Shown here: piece by piece, positions 1 through 7,313 of the stretch | How the letters are laid out: each line of letters starts with the position of its first letter | Position numbering within the stretch: the first letter of the stretch is position 1 | DNA from: an uncultured Bacilli bacterium | GTDB lineage: Bacteria; Bacillota_I; Bacilli_A; RF39; UBA660 | Length of the DNA stretch: 23,928 bases | Reading direction: 5' to 3' | Assembly: GCA_947626445.1 (NCBI GenBank) | Contig: CANQSC010000012.1 | Span: 1 to 23,928 of the forward strand | The notes under the pieces: generated by a model | The model's input: the letters and a program-made list of their open reading frames with translations, nothing else | Database searches by the model: none | Told to the model about the DNA's origin: nothing | Made by a program: the position numbers and the translations under genes

Positions 1-168
1 ACCGAATATTGCAAAAAAGGCGATGTCATATCTGTAGGAGGTCATATTCAAGAAAGAAAAGTAGAAAAAGAAAAAGGCAAATATTCTGAATTAGAATTTA
101 TTGCTGATAAGATTTCTTTTATAGGAAATTATAAGAAAAAAGAAAATGTTGATGAAAAAGAAATGTAG
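1..168 (+). CDS. ssb: Single-stranded DNA-binding protein, C-terminal part
   Basis: This is the 3' end of a gene that begins before the window; 55 codons and a TAG stop are visible. The text KGDVISVGGHIQERK followed by ELEFIADKISFIG matches the end of the OB fold of bacterial SSB proteins (KGD, V.G.IQ.R, and a late VAD-V-FL strand). Known SSBs protect single-stranded DNA and recruit replication proteins; on an ICE this would cover the transferred strand during entry and replication. The visible tail is short and lysine/glutamate-rich and ends in EKEM. It lacks the acidic tip ending in PF that ordinary SSBs use to bind partner proteins. A terminator follows directly. The family call is good; the precise role on the element is inferred. 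Confidence 0.75.
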   Translation, partial: TEYCKKGDVISVGGHIQERKVEKEKGKYSELEFIADKISFIGNYKKKENVDEKEM

Positions 169-178
169 TTTTTAAATT

Positions 179-217
179 AAAGCAAATAGTTGTTTTCATA
201 ATAATTATTTGCTTTTT
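179..217 (+). terminator. Rho-independent terminator after ssb
   Basis: AAAGCAAATA (179-188) can pair with TATTTGCTTT (206-215) around an 17-base loop, and the right arm runs into a T-rich tract. It sits eleven bases after the ssb stop and before the Shine-Dalgarno site at 226-233. The stem is AT-rich, so strength may be moderate and some read-through into the secretion operon is possible. Confidence 0.6.
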
Positions 218-240
218 ATTTATTAAAGGAGGAATGATAA

Positions 241-282
241 ATGAAAACTATTATTTATGTAAGGAGAATGTATATTGCTTAA
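241..282 (+). CDS. Putative 13-aa leader/coupler peptide before the pilin gene
   Basis: ATG at 241 has a strong ribosome-binding site (AAAGGAGG, 226-233) at good spacing. It encodes a 13-residue basic/hydrophobic peptide ending at TAA 280-282. Its last codons overlap the TTG start (275) of the pilin-like gene, and they span the second Shine-Dalgarno site AAGGAG (261-266). I infer it may act by translational coupling, bringing ribosomes to the weak TTG start. A similar arrangement precedes the VirD4 gene at 11060-11098. It is too short for homology evidence, and the possibility that it is merely a chance frame remains. Confidence 0.35.
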   Translation: MKTIIYVRRMYIA

Positions 283-586
283 ATTAATGGGTAAGTTCCT
301 TTCTAATATAGGGAACTCTATTAATTTACTAGCGATTTCTAAATTAGATGGTGGCAATTATAACATTGATTCAATATTAAGTGCCATCAAAACTGTCACT
401 GACTGGTGTTTACGAATTGGTATAGCAATGGCAGGTGTTTCTTTAGTTGTTGGTTTTATAATGTATGCAGTTGCAGACGTTGATAGAAAGCAACACGTAA
501 AACAAAGAATTATCCAAACTATGTTTGGTATTGTAGGAATTATTTTAGCTATTTCTTTAGTAAACTTAATTATTAGTTTATTCTAG
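275..586 (+). CDS. VirB2/TrbC-like pilin or small membrane subunit of the T4SS
   Basis: A 103-aa protein with two hydrophobic segments (about residues 46-68 and 82-102) separated by a short charged turn (DVDRKQHVKQR). This is the topology of VirB2/TrbC-type subunits of Gram-positive conjugation systems. The N-terminal 40 residues are less hydrophobic and may include a leader. Start is taken as TTG at 275 because AAGGAG lies 8 bases upstream; ATG at 289 lacks a site. It is the first gene of the secretion cluster, ten bases before the VirB6-like gene. The role in pilus or channel assembly is inferred from size, topology and position; sequence identity to VirB2 is not obvious by eye. Confidence 0.6.
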   Translation: MLKLMGKFLSNIGNSINLLAISKLDGGNYNIDSILSAIKTVTDWCLRIGIAMAGVSLVVGFIMYAVADVDRKQHVKQRIIQTMFGIVGIILAISLVNLIISLF

Positions 587-595
587 GAGGTTTAT

Positions 596-1972
596 GTGCT
601 AGGTGCTTTAGATCTTTTAAGAAGATTAGGTTGGGCAGTTATAGATTTTATATATAATTTAATTGATACTTTATTTAATATAATAAAAGAACTTAATTTA
701 TATGATATAGTTGATAATGTTTCTGAAAACTCTATATTTTCTAATTTTCATACGGGAATAATTGCTATAGCAATAACATTACTAGCTTTATTTGTGGTAT
801 GGAAATTTGTTATGAAAATACTAGAGCCAGAAGATGGACTATCTATTAATCAAATAGTTATGGAAATTATAAAATGTGTGGTGCTTGTGTTAATGAGTGT
901 ATTCTTATTTTCACAAGCAAATAATTTTTCTATGAAACTTAGTGGTTATACTTCATCTATATTTACTAATAATGGAACAACATTATCTGATTCTATGCTT
1001 GGTATGTATATTACCTATTCTGATGGTTATAAAAATAGTGATGAATTTAAAAATGAAGATATAGTTGAAAATCTTAAAAATGACAATTTTACTAAAAAAA
1101 GAATGTTTAACGATAAGTATGTTACTTCTAGTCGTTGGATATTACCAGATGAGAAAGACTATAAATATAACATTAATTGGTTAATGGCAATTATTGTTGG
1201 TGGTTTCTTTCTATATGCTTTATTTTTTAGTGGTATGATGCTAGCTCGTAGGCAAATAGAATTTTTATTTTTATTTATTATAAGTCCTATTGTGTTTGCT
1301 ACATCACTTGGAAATAAACAAAGAAGATCTGCTGTTATAGAACAGTTGGTGTCATTAATTTTGCAAAGTGCAGTTGTTATGCTTATTATAGGTATTACTG
1401 TAATAGTAATGCAATCAATTAATAGTACAACATTCTTTACTGATTCTATTATCAAAGATATGGCTTTAAAATCATTAATGTTTATTGGTTGTGGCACATT
1501 CTTACTTACTGGAAGTCAAGTTATTAATAGATTTATTGGAGCTAATGTTTCAGCAAATTCTGGTCGTGAACAACTTATGAGTTTGATGAGTTATGGTCAT
1601 ACTATGTCAAGTGCAACTCATATTGGTAGTAGTGCTATAACTGGAGTAAGTGCTTTTGGTTTAGGAGCAGGAATATCCACAGTTGGTAGACTAGGTGGTA
1701 ACAAATTAGTAAATAAAGCAGGTAATGTAATTTCTAAATTTGGAAGTAGCATAAAAAATAATAGCTCATCTGTAAATAATTCTATTGCAAGTAAAGTTGG
1801 TGGAGGAATAGGAAATACTATTGAAAAATTTGGAAGTCATGTTAAAACTTCTACACCATCTAATATAGGTAAAAATTTGCGAAATCGTGGTCGTGAAAAT
1901 ATGGATGAGGCAGTAAGATCTATAATGCCACAAAGAAATATGTATCGTAATAGATATAGGACAAGGATGTGA
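596..1972 (+). CDS. VirB6/TrbL-like polytopic T4SS membrane protein
   Basis: A 458-aa protein with about six membrane segments. Two lie near residues 53-75 and 85-105. The rest are clustered: about 195-216, 222-240, 250-275 and 288-305. The tail from about 320 is long, hydrophilic and rich in Ser, Gly, Asn and Arg. This matches VirB6/TrbL-type channel proteins of Gram-positive elements, which form the inner-membrane passage for DNA, and often carry extended soluble tails. Start is GTG at 596: AGGAGG ends five bases earlier, and the ATG at 594 runs into a stop. It lies between the pilin-like and VirB3-like genes, the usual order in these clusters. The charged motif ARRQIEFLFLFIISP between membrane segments is typical of the family. 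Confidence 0.75.
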   Translation: MLGALDLLRRLGWAVIDFIYNLIDTLFNIIKELNLYDIVDNVSENSIFSNFHTGIIAIAITLLALFVVWKFVMKILEPEDGLSINQIVMEIIKCVVLVLMSVFLFSQANNFSMKLSGYTSSIFTNNGTTLSDSMLGMYITYSDGYKNSDEFKNEDIVENLKNDNFTKKRMFNDKYVTSSRWILPDEKDYKYNINWLMAIIVGGFFLYALFFSGMMLARRQIEFLFLFIISPIVFATSLGNKQRRSAVIEQLVSLILQSAVVMLIIGITVIVMQSINSTTFFTDSIIKDMALKSLMFIGCGTFLLTGSQVINRFIGANVSANSGREQLMSLMSYGHTMSSATHIGSSAITGVSAFGLGAGISTVGRLGGNKLVNKAGNVISKFGSSIKNNSSSVNNSIASKVGGGIGNTIEKFGSHVKTSTPSNIGKNLRNRGRENMDEAVRSIMPQRNMYRNRYRTRM

Positions 1973-1979
1973 TAGTAGT

Positions 1980-2291
1980 TTGTATATAACAATTAAAAGT
2001 ATTAAAAAAACTTTAGGAAAATATATAGAAATGACAGATTTATATATAGGACTTCCAATGCTTATAATATTTTTAGTGTTATTTGCTTTCACTAATTTAA
2101 AAATTCAAGCATTGGTTTTCCTTTCTATCTGTGCCTTTTTACTTATTCCTATTAATATGTCTAAAAAGAATCGTATGTATAAAATTATGATTCTTTTATT
2201 AGAATATATTTTTAAAAATAAAAATTATTGTTACTTTAATGAAGATATTAAAGAAAATAAATTAAAACAATTAACAAAATATTTAAAATGA
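1980..2291 (+). CDS. VirB3/PrgI-like T4SS membrane protein
   Basis: A 103-aa protein with a basic N-terminus, two adjacent hydrophobic stretches (about residues 24-42 and 45-58) and a basic/polar C-terminus. This is the pattern of VirB3 and PrgI, small inner-membrane partners of the VirB4 ATPase. The gene lies directly before virB4, as in known systems. The start is TTG at 1980. The only upstream site (AAGGATGTGAT, from 1963) is rather far, so initiation probably depends on coupling to the upstream gene. The stop TGA (2289-2291) precedes the open frame of virB4 by under 20 bases. The call rests on topology and position more than on sequence motifs. Confidence 0.7.
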   Translation: MYITIKSIKKTLGKYIEMTDLYIGLPMLIIFLVLFAFTNLKIQALVFLSICAFLLIPINMSKKNRMYKIMILLLEYIFKNKNYCYFNEDIKENKLKQLTKYLK

Positions 2292-2412
2292 AAGTGATGG
2301 TGATAATATCGGGTTATTCCCTGAAAGGAAAAAAACAAACAAAGAAAAAGTTTTAGAAAATCAAAAGAAAAAACTTGAGAAAGAAAATCCTAAATTTGTA
2401 ATTAAAAAGCAA

Positions 2413-4770
2413 ATGAAAAAAAGAATTAAAAATTCGCAAATATTTTCAAATGTTAAATCAGTTGCAGATGATGGGTTAATAGAATTAAAAACTGGAGAAG
2501 TTGCCTCTTTAATTGAAGTTAAGGCAATAGATTTATCTTTAACTAGTAAATCGGAAAAAGAAAACTTTTTTTATGCTTTGAAAAGTTTTTATCAGATTAA
2601 AGGTCTTAACTTAAAATGCTATAAATTAGATCAAAAAATTAATTTAAATAATAATAAAATAAATTTAAGTGAGTTAATTAATTATTATGAAAATGATGAT
2701 AAAAAGTATAATTTACTTGAAGAAAGCAAAAGATTAATAGAAGAATTAGAAGATAATCATTATACTGTTTCTAGTGTTTATTATTTAGTAGTAATTGCTA
2801 AAGATTTAAATATTTTGGAAAAACAACTTGATGAAATAGAAGATGTTATTTCTAATATTACACCTAGAATAAATATGAAAATTATTAATAATAGATTAGA
2901 AATATATAAATTTTTAACTAATTTATATATGAATCCTAAATCACTTGACGATCTAATATGGAGTGATTTAGCGTCTTTAATTTCGCCACTTAATTTACAA
3001 GAAAAAACAAATATGTTAAAAGTAGATGATAATGATATACAGATGGTTACTATTAAAAATATTCCACCATTTGTTGATGAATTATTTTTTGAGGAAATTT
3101 TTAATGTACCAGATGTTAATGCTTGTATAAGTATCAAAGATGCTATCAGTCAAGATGAGTTAATTCGATGGGTAAATTCCCAATATCAATTTTTGCTTAG
3201 TGACCGTAATACTACTAGAAAATTAAGTGATGCAACTGAATTAGATACTCAAAAAGAAAACTTTCAACAATTAATGTTAGAAATAAAAAATGGTGATGAA
3301 AAGATTAAAGAAGTAGCTTTAATTCTTATTATTAGTGGAACTAGAAAAGAAAGAGAAAATATTTTTAGAGAATTAAAAAGAATAGTAGATAGGTATCAAA
3401 TTAAACTTGATATTCCTAAATTAAGACAAATGGAATGTTGGCAAAATTTTGATATTACTTCAATTTCTTTAAATGATTATTCCATCTATTTACCGACTTT
3501 AACTTTAAGTGCTGGGTTTCCTTTTACAAAAACTTATTTTAATGATTCAAAAGGATATATGCTAGGTGTTGATTTACACACTTCATTACCTATATTTTTT
3601 GATCCATTTACTTTAAATAATCAAAGAACTTCACATAATTTAGCTATAGTTTCATCTACTGGTGGTGGAAAAAGTTTTACTATGAAAAAAATGATTATTA
3701 ACGAATTTGCTCGTGGTACTAAAATATTTATTTGGGATGCTGAAAACGAGTATAAAAAATTAGTTGATGCTAATGGTGGTGAATATATAGATCTTTATTC
3801 TAAAAAGGGTGGAATCATAAATCCATTACAAATAAGATATATTCCAAGTGATGATGAAGATAAGGAAACAAGAGAAACAGATTGTCCTTTAGCTAAGCAT
3901 TTAGGATTTTTAGAAGCGTTCTTTAAAACTGCATTTGAAAGTATAACTGAAAAAGAACTTGTTATGCTATTAGCAGTAGTAGAATCTTTATATAATACCA
4001 AAGGTATATTTAAAAATACTTCTATTAATACATTAGAAAGTTTAAGCCCTACTGACTATCCAATTTTTAGTGAATTATATGAGTATTTGCCAGTATATAA
4101 AAAGCAATTAGAAAGTAATGAGAAAAAGAAACTAATAGATCAATTAGAAGTTCTTGTTTCAAGATTTTTAACTGGTACTGATTCATTTTTATTTGATGGA
4201 CATACAAATATAGATTTATCCAATGATTTAATTGCATTTAATTTGCAAGAATTATTGTATAGTGGAAATCAAAGATTAATAAATACTCAAGTTTTAAATT
4301 TACTTACTTATCTTAATAATAGTATTGTTGCTAATAAAATTCAAAATGAAAAATCTGATAAGAAAAAACATATTAGCATTGTAGTTGATGAATTTCATTT
4401 ATTTATAGATGAAAAAAATAATGAAGTATTAAAAAATTTTGGACAGCTTGCTCGTAGAGTTCGTAAATATTCTACTAATTTAATTGTTAGTACCCAAAGT
4501 GTTAAAGATTTTGTTGGTAATGCTAGTGTATTAAGACACGCCACTGCAATTTTTAATAACTGTCAATACACTATGATAGGTATGTTAAAGGAAGATGATT
4601 TACTTGCTTACCTAGAATTATTCAAGAACAATCCTTTAACTGATACTCAGAAAGCATTTTTACTTTCGGCTAAACAAGGTGAATTCCTACTTAATGTGGA
4701 TAATAAAAATAGGCTTAGAGTTTGGATTCGCGCTACTGAATTAGAAAGAAAAATGATGGGTGAAAATTAA
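2413..4770 (+). CDS. virB4: VirB4-family conjugation ATPase
   Basis: The protein has 785 residues from the first ATG. Walker A is TGGGKS at residues 416-421, Walker B is VVDEF at 657-661, and RRVRKYSTNLIVSTQS follows, a typical RecA-fold helix of VirB4. VirB4 ATPases power assembly of the secretion channel and bind its inner-membrane parts; the protein is expected at the cytoplasmic face. The ATG at 2413 has no ribosome-binding site. The same frame is open back to 2287 and encodes a lysine-rich N-terminus that starts with GLFPERKK. In that extension an ATC codon at 2308 stands where a start is expected, with GGTGAT at the right distance. The true protein may therefore be 820 aa. The gene overlaps the next one by one base (TAATG). 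Confidence 0.93.
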   Translation: MKKRIKNSQIFSNVKSVADDGLIELKTGEVASLIEVKAIDLSLTSKSEKENFFYALKSFYQIKGLNLKCYKLDQKINLNNNKINLSELINYYENDDKKYNLLEESKRLIEELEDNHYTVSSVYYLVVIAKDLNILEKQLDEIEDVISNITPRINMKIINNRLEIYKFLTNLYMNPKSLDDLIWSDLASLISPLNLQEKTNMLKVDDNDIQMVTIKNIPPFVDELFFEEIFNVPDVNACISIKDAISQDELIRWVNSQYQFLLSDRNTTRKLSDATELDTQKENFQQLMLEIKNGDEKIKEVALILIISGTRKERENIFRELKRIVDRYQIKLDIPKLRQMECWQNFDITSISLNDYSIYLPTLTLSAGFPFTKTYFNDSKGYMLGVDLHTSLPIFFDPFTLNNQRTSHNLAIVSSTGGGKSFTMKKMIINEFARGTKIFIWDAENEYKKLVDANGGEYIDLYSKKGGIINPLQIRYIPSDDEDKETRETDCPLAKHLGFLEAFFKTAFESITEKELVMLLAVVESLYNTKGIFKNTSINTLESLSPTDYPIFSELYEYLPVYKKQLESNEKKKLIDQLEVLVSRFLTGTDSFLFDGHTNIDLSNDLIAFNLQELLYSGNQRLINTQVLNLLTYLNNSIVANKIQNEKSDKKKHISIVVDEFHLFIDEKNNEVLKNFGQLARRVRKYSTNLIVSTQSVKDFVGNASVLRHATAIFNNCQYTMIGMLKEDDLLAYLELFKNNPLTDTQKAFLLSAKQGEFLLNVDNKNRLRVWIRATELERKMMGEN

Positions 4771-5546
4771 TGGCAGTAAGGTCAAGAATTGCTATGAAGC
4801 AAAAAGATAATACGTATAAATCTATATCTTGTTTTCACGATGGTGGTTTATCTGGAAATGGTAAAATGTTGTATGATAATTATCAAAATCCTTTTAAAGT
4901 AGAATTATTAATGTCTTTAGGTGATTTATCAAGTTTAAAAGAATATATTTTTCCAGATATTCTAAAACAACATAATTTTGAACATCCATTAGATGATGTA
5001 TGTGTTGCTTATCATCGTGATCGTGGTGAAAAATTAAATTTTGAAATAGATAAAGATTTAGAAAGTTTAATTAAAAATGTTTCTTTATCAGATCAAGAAT
5101 ATTTATATTTGTATGAAGATGGACATTGGAAATATGCTGATACTATTTCAAAAGATTATGATAATATTGAGCTAAATGATTTAGAAAATGATTTAATAAA
5201 ATATAATATAATTGATCAACCAACTTTTGATAATAATAGTTATATTGATGAACTTTCAAATGAACTAGTACAATATGTTAAAAATGTTGATTCTTATGAA
5301 TATAATGATAATTACGAAAATGATGATCAAGCTTTTAATGATATGAAAGAAAGTTTATCAACCATTTCTAGAGTCGATGTTTTAATTGAAAGTTTATGTA
5401 ATGATATTAATTATTATGCTAGTGAAAACGATTTATCAAATAATGATATTCTAAATAACTTTAAAACTGCTAATAATTTACTAATAAAACTTAATTACTA
5501 CTCAAAAATACTAGAAAAAGAAAATGATAAAGAAATGGATATGTAA
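4770..5546 (+). CDS. Conserved ICE protein of unknown function (MAVRSRI family)
   Basis: A 258-aa soluble protein, acidic in its C-terminal half. The opening MAVRSRIAMKQKDNTYKSI, followed by a short C-x-H/D-G-x-x-G-type stretch (CFHDGGLSGNGKML) and a YHRDRGE motif near residue 80, resembles a group of conserved proteins often found on Firmicutes plasmids, phages and ICEs whose function is not known. From about residue 125 the sequence is Asn/Asp-rich and looks weakly structured. It is stitched into the secretion operon by one-base overlaps at both ends (TAATG), so it is very likely co-translated with VirB4 and the wall hydrolase. I assign no activity. Confidence 0.7.
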   Translation: MAVRSRIAMKQKDNTYKSISCFHDGGLSGNGKMLYDNYQNPFKVELLMSLGDLSSLKEYIFPDILKQHNFEHPLDDVCVAYHRDRGEKLNFEIDKDLESLIKNVSLSDQEYLYLYEDGHWKYADTISKDYDNIELNDLENDLIKYNIIDQPTFDNNSYIDELSNELVQYVKNVDSYEYNDNYENDDQAFNDMKESLSTISRVDVLIESLCNDINYYASENDLSNNDILNNFKTANNLLIKLNYYSKILEKENDKEMDM

Positions 5547-6469
5547 TGAAGAAAAAAATACTATCTATTCTTTTAGGATCTACTGTAGGTCTAGTAGTAA
5601 TTGCACTTATAATTTTAATGCCAGTCTTAATGATAATGAATTTTTTTGGAGCAAATATTACTGATGGATATATTGAAAATAATAGTGAGTATGCAGATGA
5701 ATATATTAAGGTTGCTAATAAAAATATTAAAGCCAAAAATGGTTATGTATCTTTAGAAAGAATTTTATATTTTTATTTAGCAGATAACACTTTAACTTTT
5801 GATGAAATATATACTGATAACATAGATAAAGAAACTAAAAAATTAATTCCAATAAGTGAAGTTTGTTCAATTCAAAAATATAAAGTTTTGGATGTTTGCA
5901 AAGCTGAAAATATTTCTTCTAGTGGGCAAATTGATGAAGAACAAGCAAAGCCTTTTTCCCCACCAATAGATTTTTCTAGTTCAACTATAACTAGTTTTTT
6001 TATGGAAGAAAGAGTAGTTTATGGTGAAGCAAATGTTCATAAGGCTTGGGATATTGCCAACTCAGAAAAAACACCAGTTTATGCTACTTGTGACGGAAAA
6101 GTAGAAAGTGTATCTTTTCCATATAGTGAAAACAAAATTGATACAAATGATACACAAGCTGGTAATAATATTAAAATAAGTTGTGAAGTAAATGACTTAA
6201 AATATATCGTTTTTTATGGTCATCTATTTCCAAATAGTTCTAAAGTAAAAGTTGGTGATTCTGTTTCAAAAGGACAAGTAATTGCTGGAGTTGGCACTAC
6301 TGGTTATTCAACTGGTAATCATTTACATTACCAAGTATATTTGGATGGACAAGTTATTGATGGTATGAGTTTAGTAGATTTTAATTATGATTTAGATAAC
6401 TCAAATGGTGATTTTAAACCACCAATGTTACCAGATAATGATAATTTCCAACCATCCTATAAAAATTAA
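5546..6469 (+). CDS. Membrane-anchored M23-family peptidoglycan endopeptidase of the T4SS
   Basis: A 307-aa protein with one N-terminal membrane segment (about residues 5-33), a linker, and an M23 (LytM/lysostaphin-type) domain from about 140 to 280. Zinc/catalytic residues are visible: H165 and D169 (HKAWD), H226 (YGHL), and H259-L-H261 (NHLHYQ). M23 enzymes cut peptide cross-bridges of the cell wall. In conjugation clusters such a protein takes the place of the VirB1 lytic enzyme and opens the wall for the channel. No NlpC/P60 or lysozyme-like domain is present, whereas many Gram-positive T4SS hydrolases carry two catalytic domains. The start overlaps the preceding stop (TAATG). It is the last gene before the structured region at 6483-6700. 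Confidence 0.88.
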   Translation: MKKKILSILLGSTVGLVVIALIILMPVLMIMNFFGANITDGYIENNSEYADEYIKVANKNIKAKNGYVSLERILYFYLADNTLTFDEIYTDNIDKETKKLIPISEVCSIQKYKVLDVCKAENISSSGQIDEEQAKPFSPPIDFSSSTITSFFMEERVVYGEANVHKAWDIANSEKTPVYATCDGKVESVSFPYSENKIDTNDTQAGNNIKISCEVNDLKYIVFYGHLFPNSSKVKVGDSVSKGQVIAGVGTTGYSTGNHLHYQVYLDGQVIDGMSLVDFNYDLDNSNGDFKPPMLPDNDNFQPSYKN

Positions 6470-6482
6470 AAAAATTAAATAT

Positions 6483-6700
6483 TAGGATGAAAAGCCCAAA
6501 AAATAAAGCCCCTAAATATAAGGAATAAAAAAGGTATTATCCTTTAAATCAACCTATGAAGTAGGATGAATTTTGCAAGTGCAAAATCAGTCTTACACAA
6601 TACTAAACCCTTATGTAATAAGGAATAGTTTAGTATTAATGTGTAAGTTTCTTATCCTGCTTTTTTATATATTGTCAATATTTAGGGGCTTTTCATCCTA
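6483..6700 (+). other. Highly structured noncoding region: candidate oriT and/or structured RNA
   Basis: The outer arms pair over 23 base pairs. TAGGATGAAAA (6483-6493) pairs with TTTTCATCCTA (6690-6700), and GCCCCTAAATAT (6508-6519) pairs with ATATTTAGGGGC (6678-6689). A 14-base bulge (6494-6507) contains a second GCCC. Inside are a small CCTA/TAGG hairpin (6553-6565), a perfect 7-bp hairpin (6570-6576 with 6581-6587) and a long compound hairpin (6592-6647). It lies between the end of the secretion operon and the mobilisation operon, seven bases before the ribosome-binding site of the ribbon-helix-helix gene. That is where oriT is expected on elements with MOB relaxases. The multi-branched layout closed by one long stem is also what a folded RNA or regulatory leader would show. 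I recognise no known RNA class. Confidence 0.6.
6592..6647. repeat. Long compound inverted repeat (nested hairpin) inside the oriT/RNA candidate
   Basis: Three nested helices are visible: CTTACAC (6592-6598) with GTGTAAG (6641-6647); AATACTAAAC (6599-6608) with GTTTAGTATT (6628-6637); and CCTTAT (6609-6614) with ATAAGG (6618-6623) around a GTA loop. All bulges are on the right arm (6624-6627 and 6638-6640). In all, 23 pairs fit in 56 bases. Such a repeat fits a relaxase/accessory-protein recognition hairpin or an RNA stem. Confidence 0.75.
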
Positions 6701-6718
6701 TCTATGTAAGGAGGTAAA

Positions 6719-6883
6719 ATGCGAAGATTTGATTTTTGGTTACCTATTGACCTATTTAATAGGATTAAATTAATGGCTCGATTCTATGGTATTCATATTT
6801 CAAAAATGATGATACAACTTTTAGAAATGGGCTATATTGATATGTTAAAAGGAGGTTATGATAATGAAACTGTCAATAAATAA
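6719..6883 (+). CDS. Small ribbon-helix-helix-like DNA-binding protein
   Basis: A 54-aa protein with an excellent ribosome-binding site (AAGGAGG, 6708-6714). The pattern F-W-L-P-x-x-L-x-x-R-I-K-x-M-A-x-x-Y-G-I-x-x-S-K-M-x-x-x-L-L-E resembles the strand-helix-helix core of MetJ/Arc (CopG)-type repressors and relaxosome accessory proteins. It is the first gene after the structured region and starts the mobilisation operon. It may bind that region to regulate the operon or help the relaxase nick; this is inference. Its 3' end overlaps the next gene, whose ribosome-binding site (AAGGAGG, 6849-6855) lies inside this frame. The fold call is from pattern only. Confidence 0.55.
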   Translation: MRRFDFWLPIDLFNRIKLMARFYGIHISKMMIQLLEMGYIDMLKGGYDNETVNK

Positions 6884-7313
6884 ATTAATTGCAAATGATA
6901 TAATAAATTATGGTATGGATCAAGCAAGTCAAATGGAAGATGTAAACAATGCTAATTACATTGTTTGCCTTGATACATATTTAAAAGACTTTGATGAAGA
7001 TACACAAAAGTATGTTTTAGAAAATATAGATTCGATAATTAATGATATAGAAGCAAGTGAATGTGTACTTGATTTAGAAGTAGAAAAAGAAGATAAAAAT
7101 ATGAATTTAAATATGATTTTTTATTGGGAAAATTTACTTAATGAAGTAGATAAAAAGATAGATTCTACTGCTAGAAGTATGGGAGTAGAAATGGACTTAA
7201 AGGATATTAAAGAAATGTCTGCTGATATTTTAGATGATGATGCTTTCAACGATGATATAATCAATAGAATAAAATACTTTGATAAGGATAATAATAAGGA
7301 GTTAAATTATTAA
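6864..7313 (+). CDS. Acidic hypothetical protein of the mobilisation operon
   Basis: A protein of 149 aa from ATG 6864. The ATG at 6858 is only two bases from GGAGG (6851-6855) and so is less likely. It is strongly acidic (many Asp/Glu clusters such as DFDEDTQ, EVEKEDK and DDDAFNDD), has no membrane segment, and is predicted to be helical. I recognise no domain. It overlaps the preceding small gene by 20 bases and the following one by one base (TAATG), so it is part of a tightly coupled run leading to the relaxase. The acidic character would suit a protein partner of DNA-binding relaxosome proteins, but that is speculation. Confidence 0.6.
   Translation: MKLSINKLIANDIINYGMDQASQMEDVNNANYIVCLDTYLKDFDEDTQKYVLENIDSIINDIEASECVLDLEVEKEDKNMNLNMIFYWENLLNEVDKKIDSTARSMGVEMDLKDIKEMSADILDDDAFNDDIINRIKYFDKDNNKELNY

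Noticed and set aside
1159..2092. Minus-strand reading frames opposite virB6/virB3 (1159-1497, 1766-2092)
   Set aside because: Shadows of strongly supported + strand genes, without ribosome-binding sites or domains.
2288..2356. 22-codon frame starting at ATG overlapping the VirB3 stop (ATGA)
   Set aside because: No ribosome-binding site, and it overlaps the convincing VirB4 N-terminal extension in another frame. It could be a third coupler but evidence is thin.
6483..6700. Known self-cleaving ribozyme (hammerhead or twister) in the folded region
   Set aside because: The hammerhead core (CTGANGA plus GAAA) is absent, and I could not place the twister conserved bases. Stem layout alone is not enough.
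6573..6773. 66-aa reading frame across the structured region
   Set aside because: It has no proper ribosome-binding site, its composition is unlike a real protein, and it runs through the hairpins. The 6719-6883 frame in another register has an excellent site.
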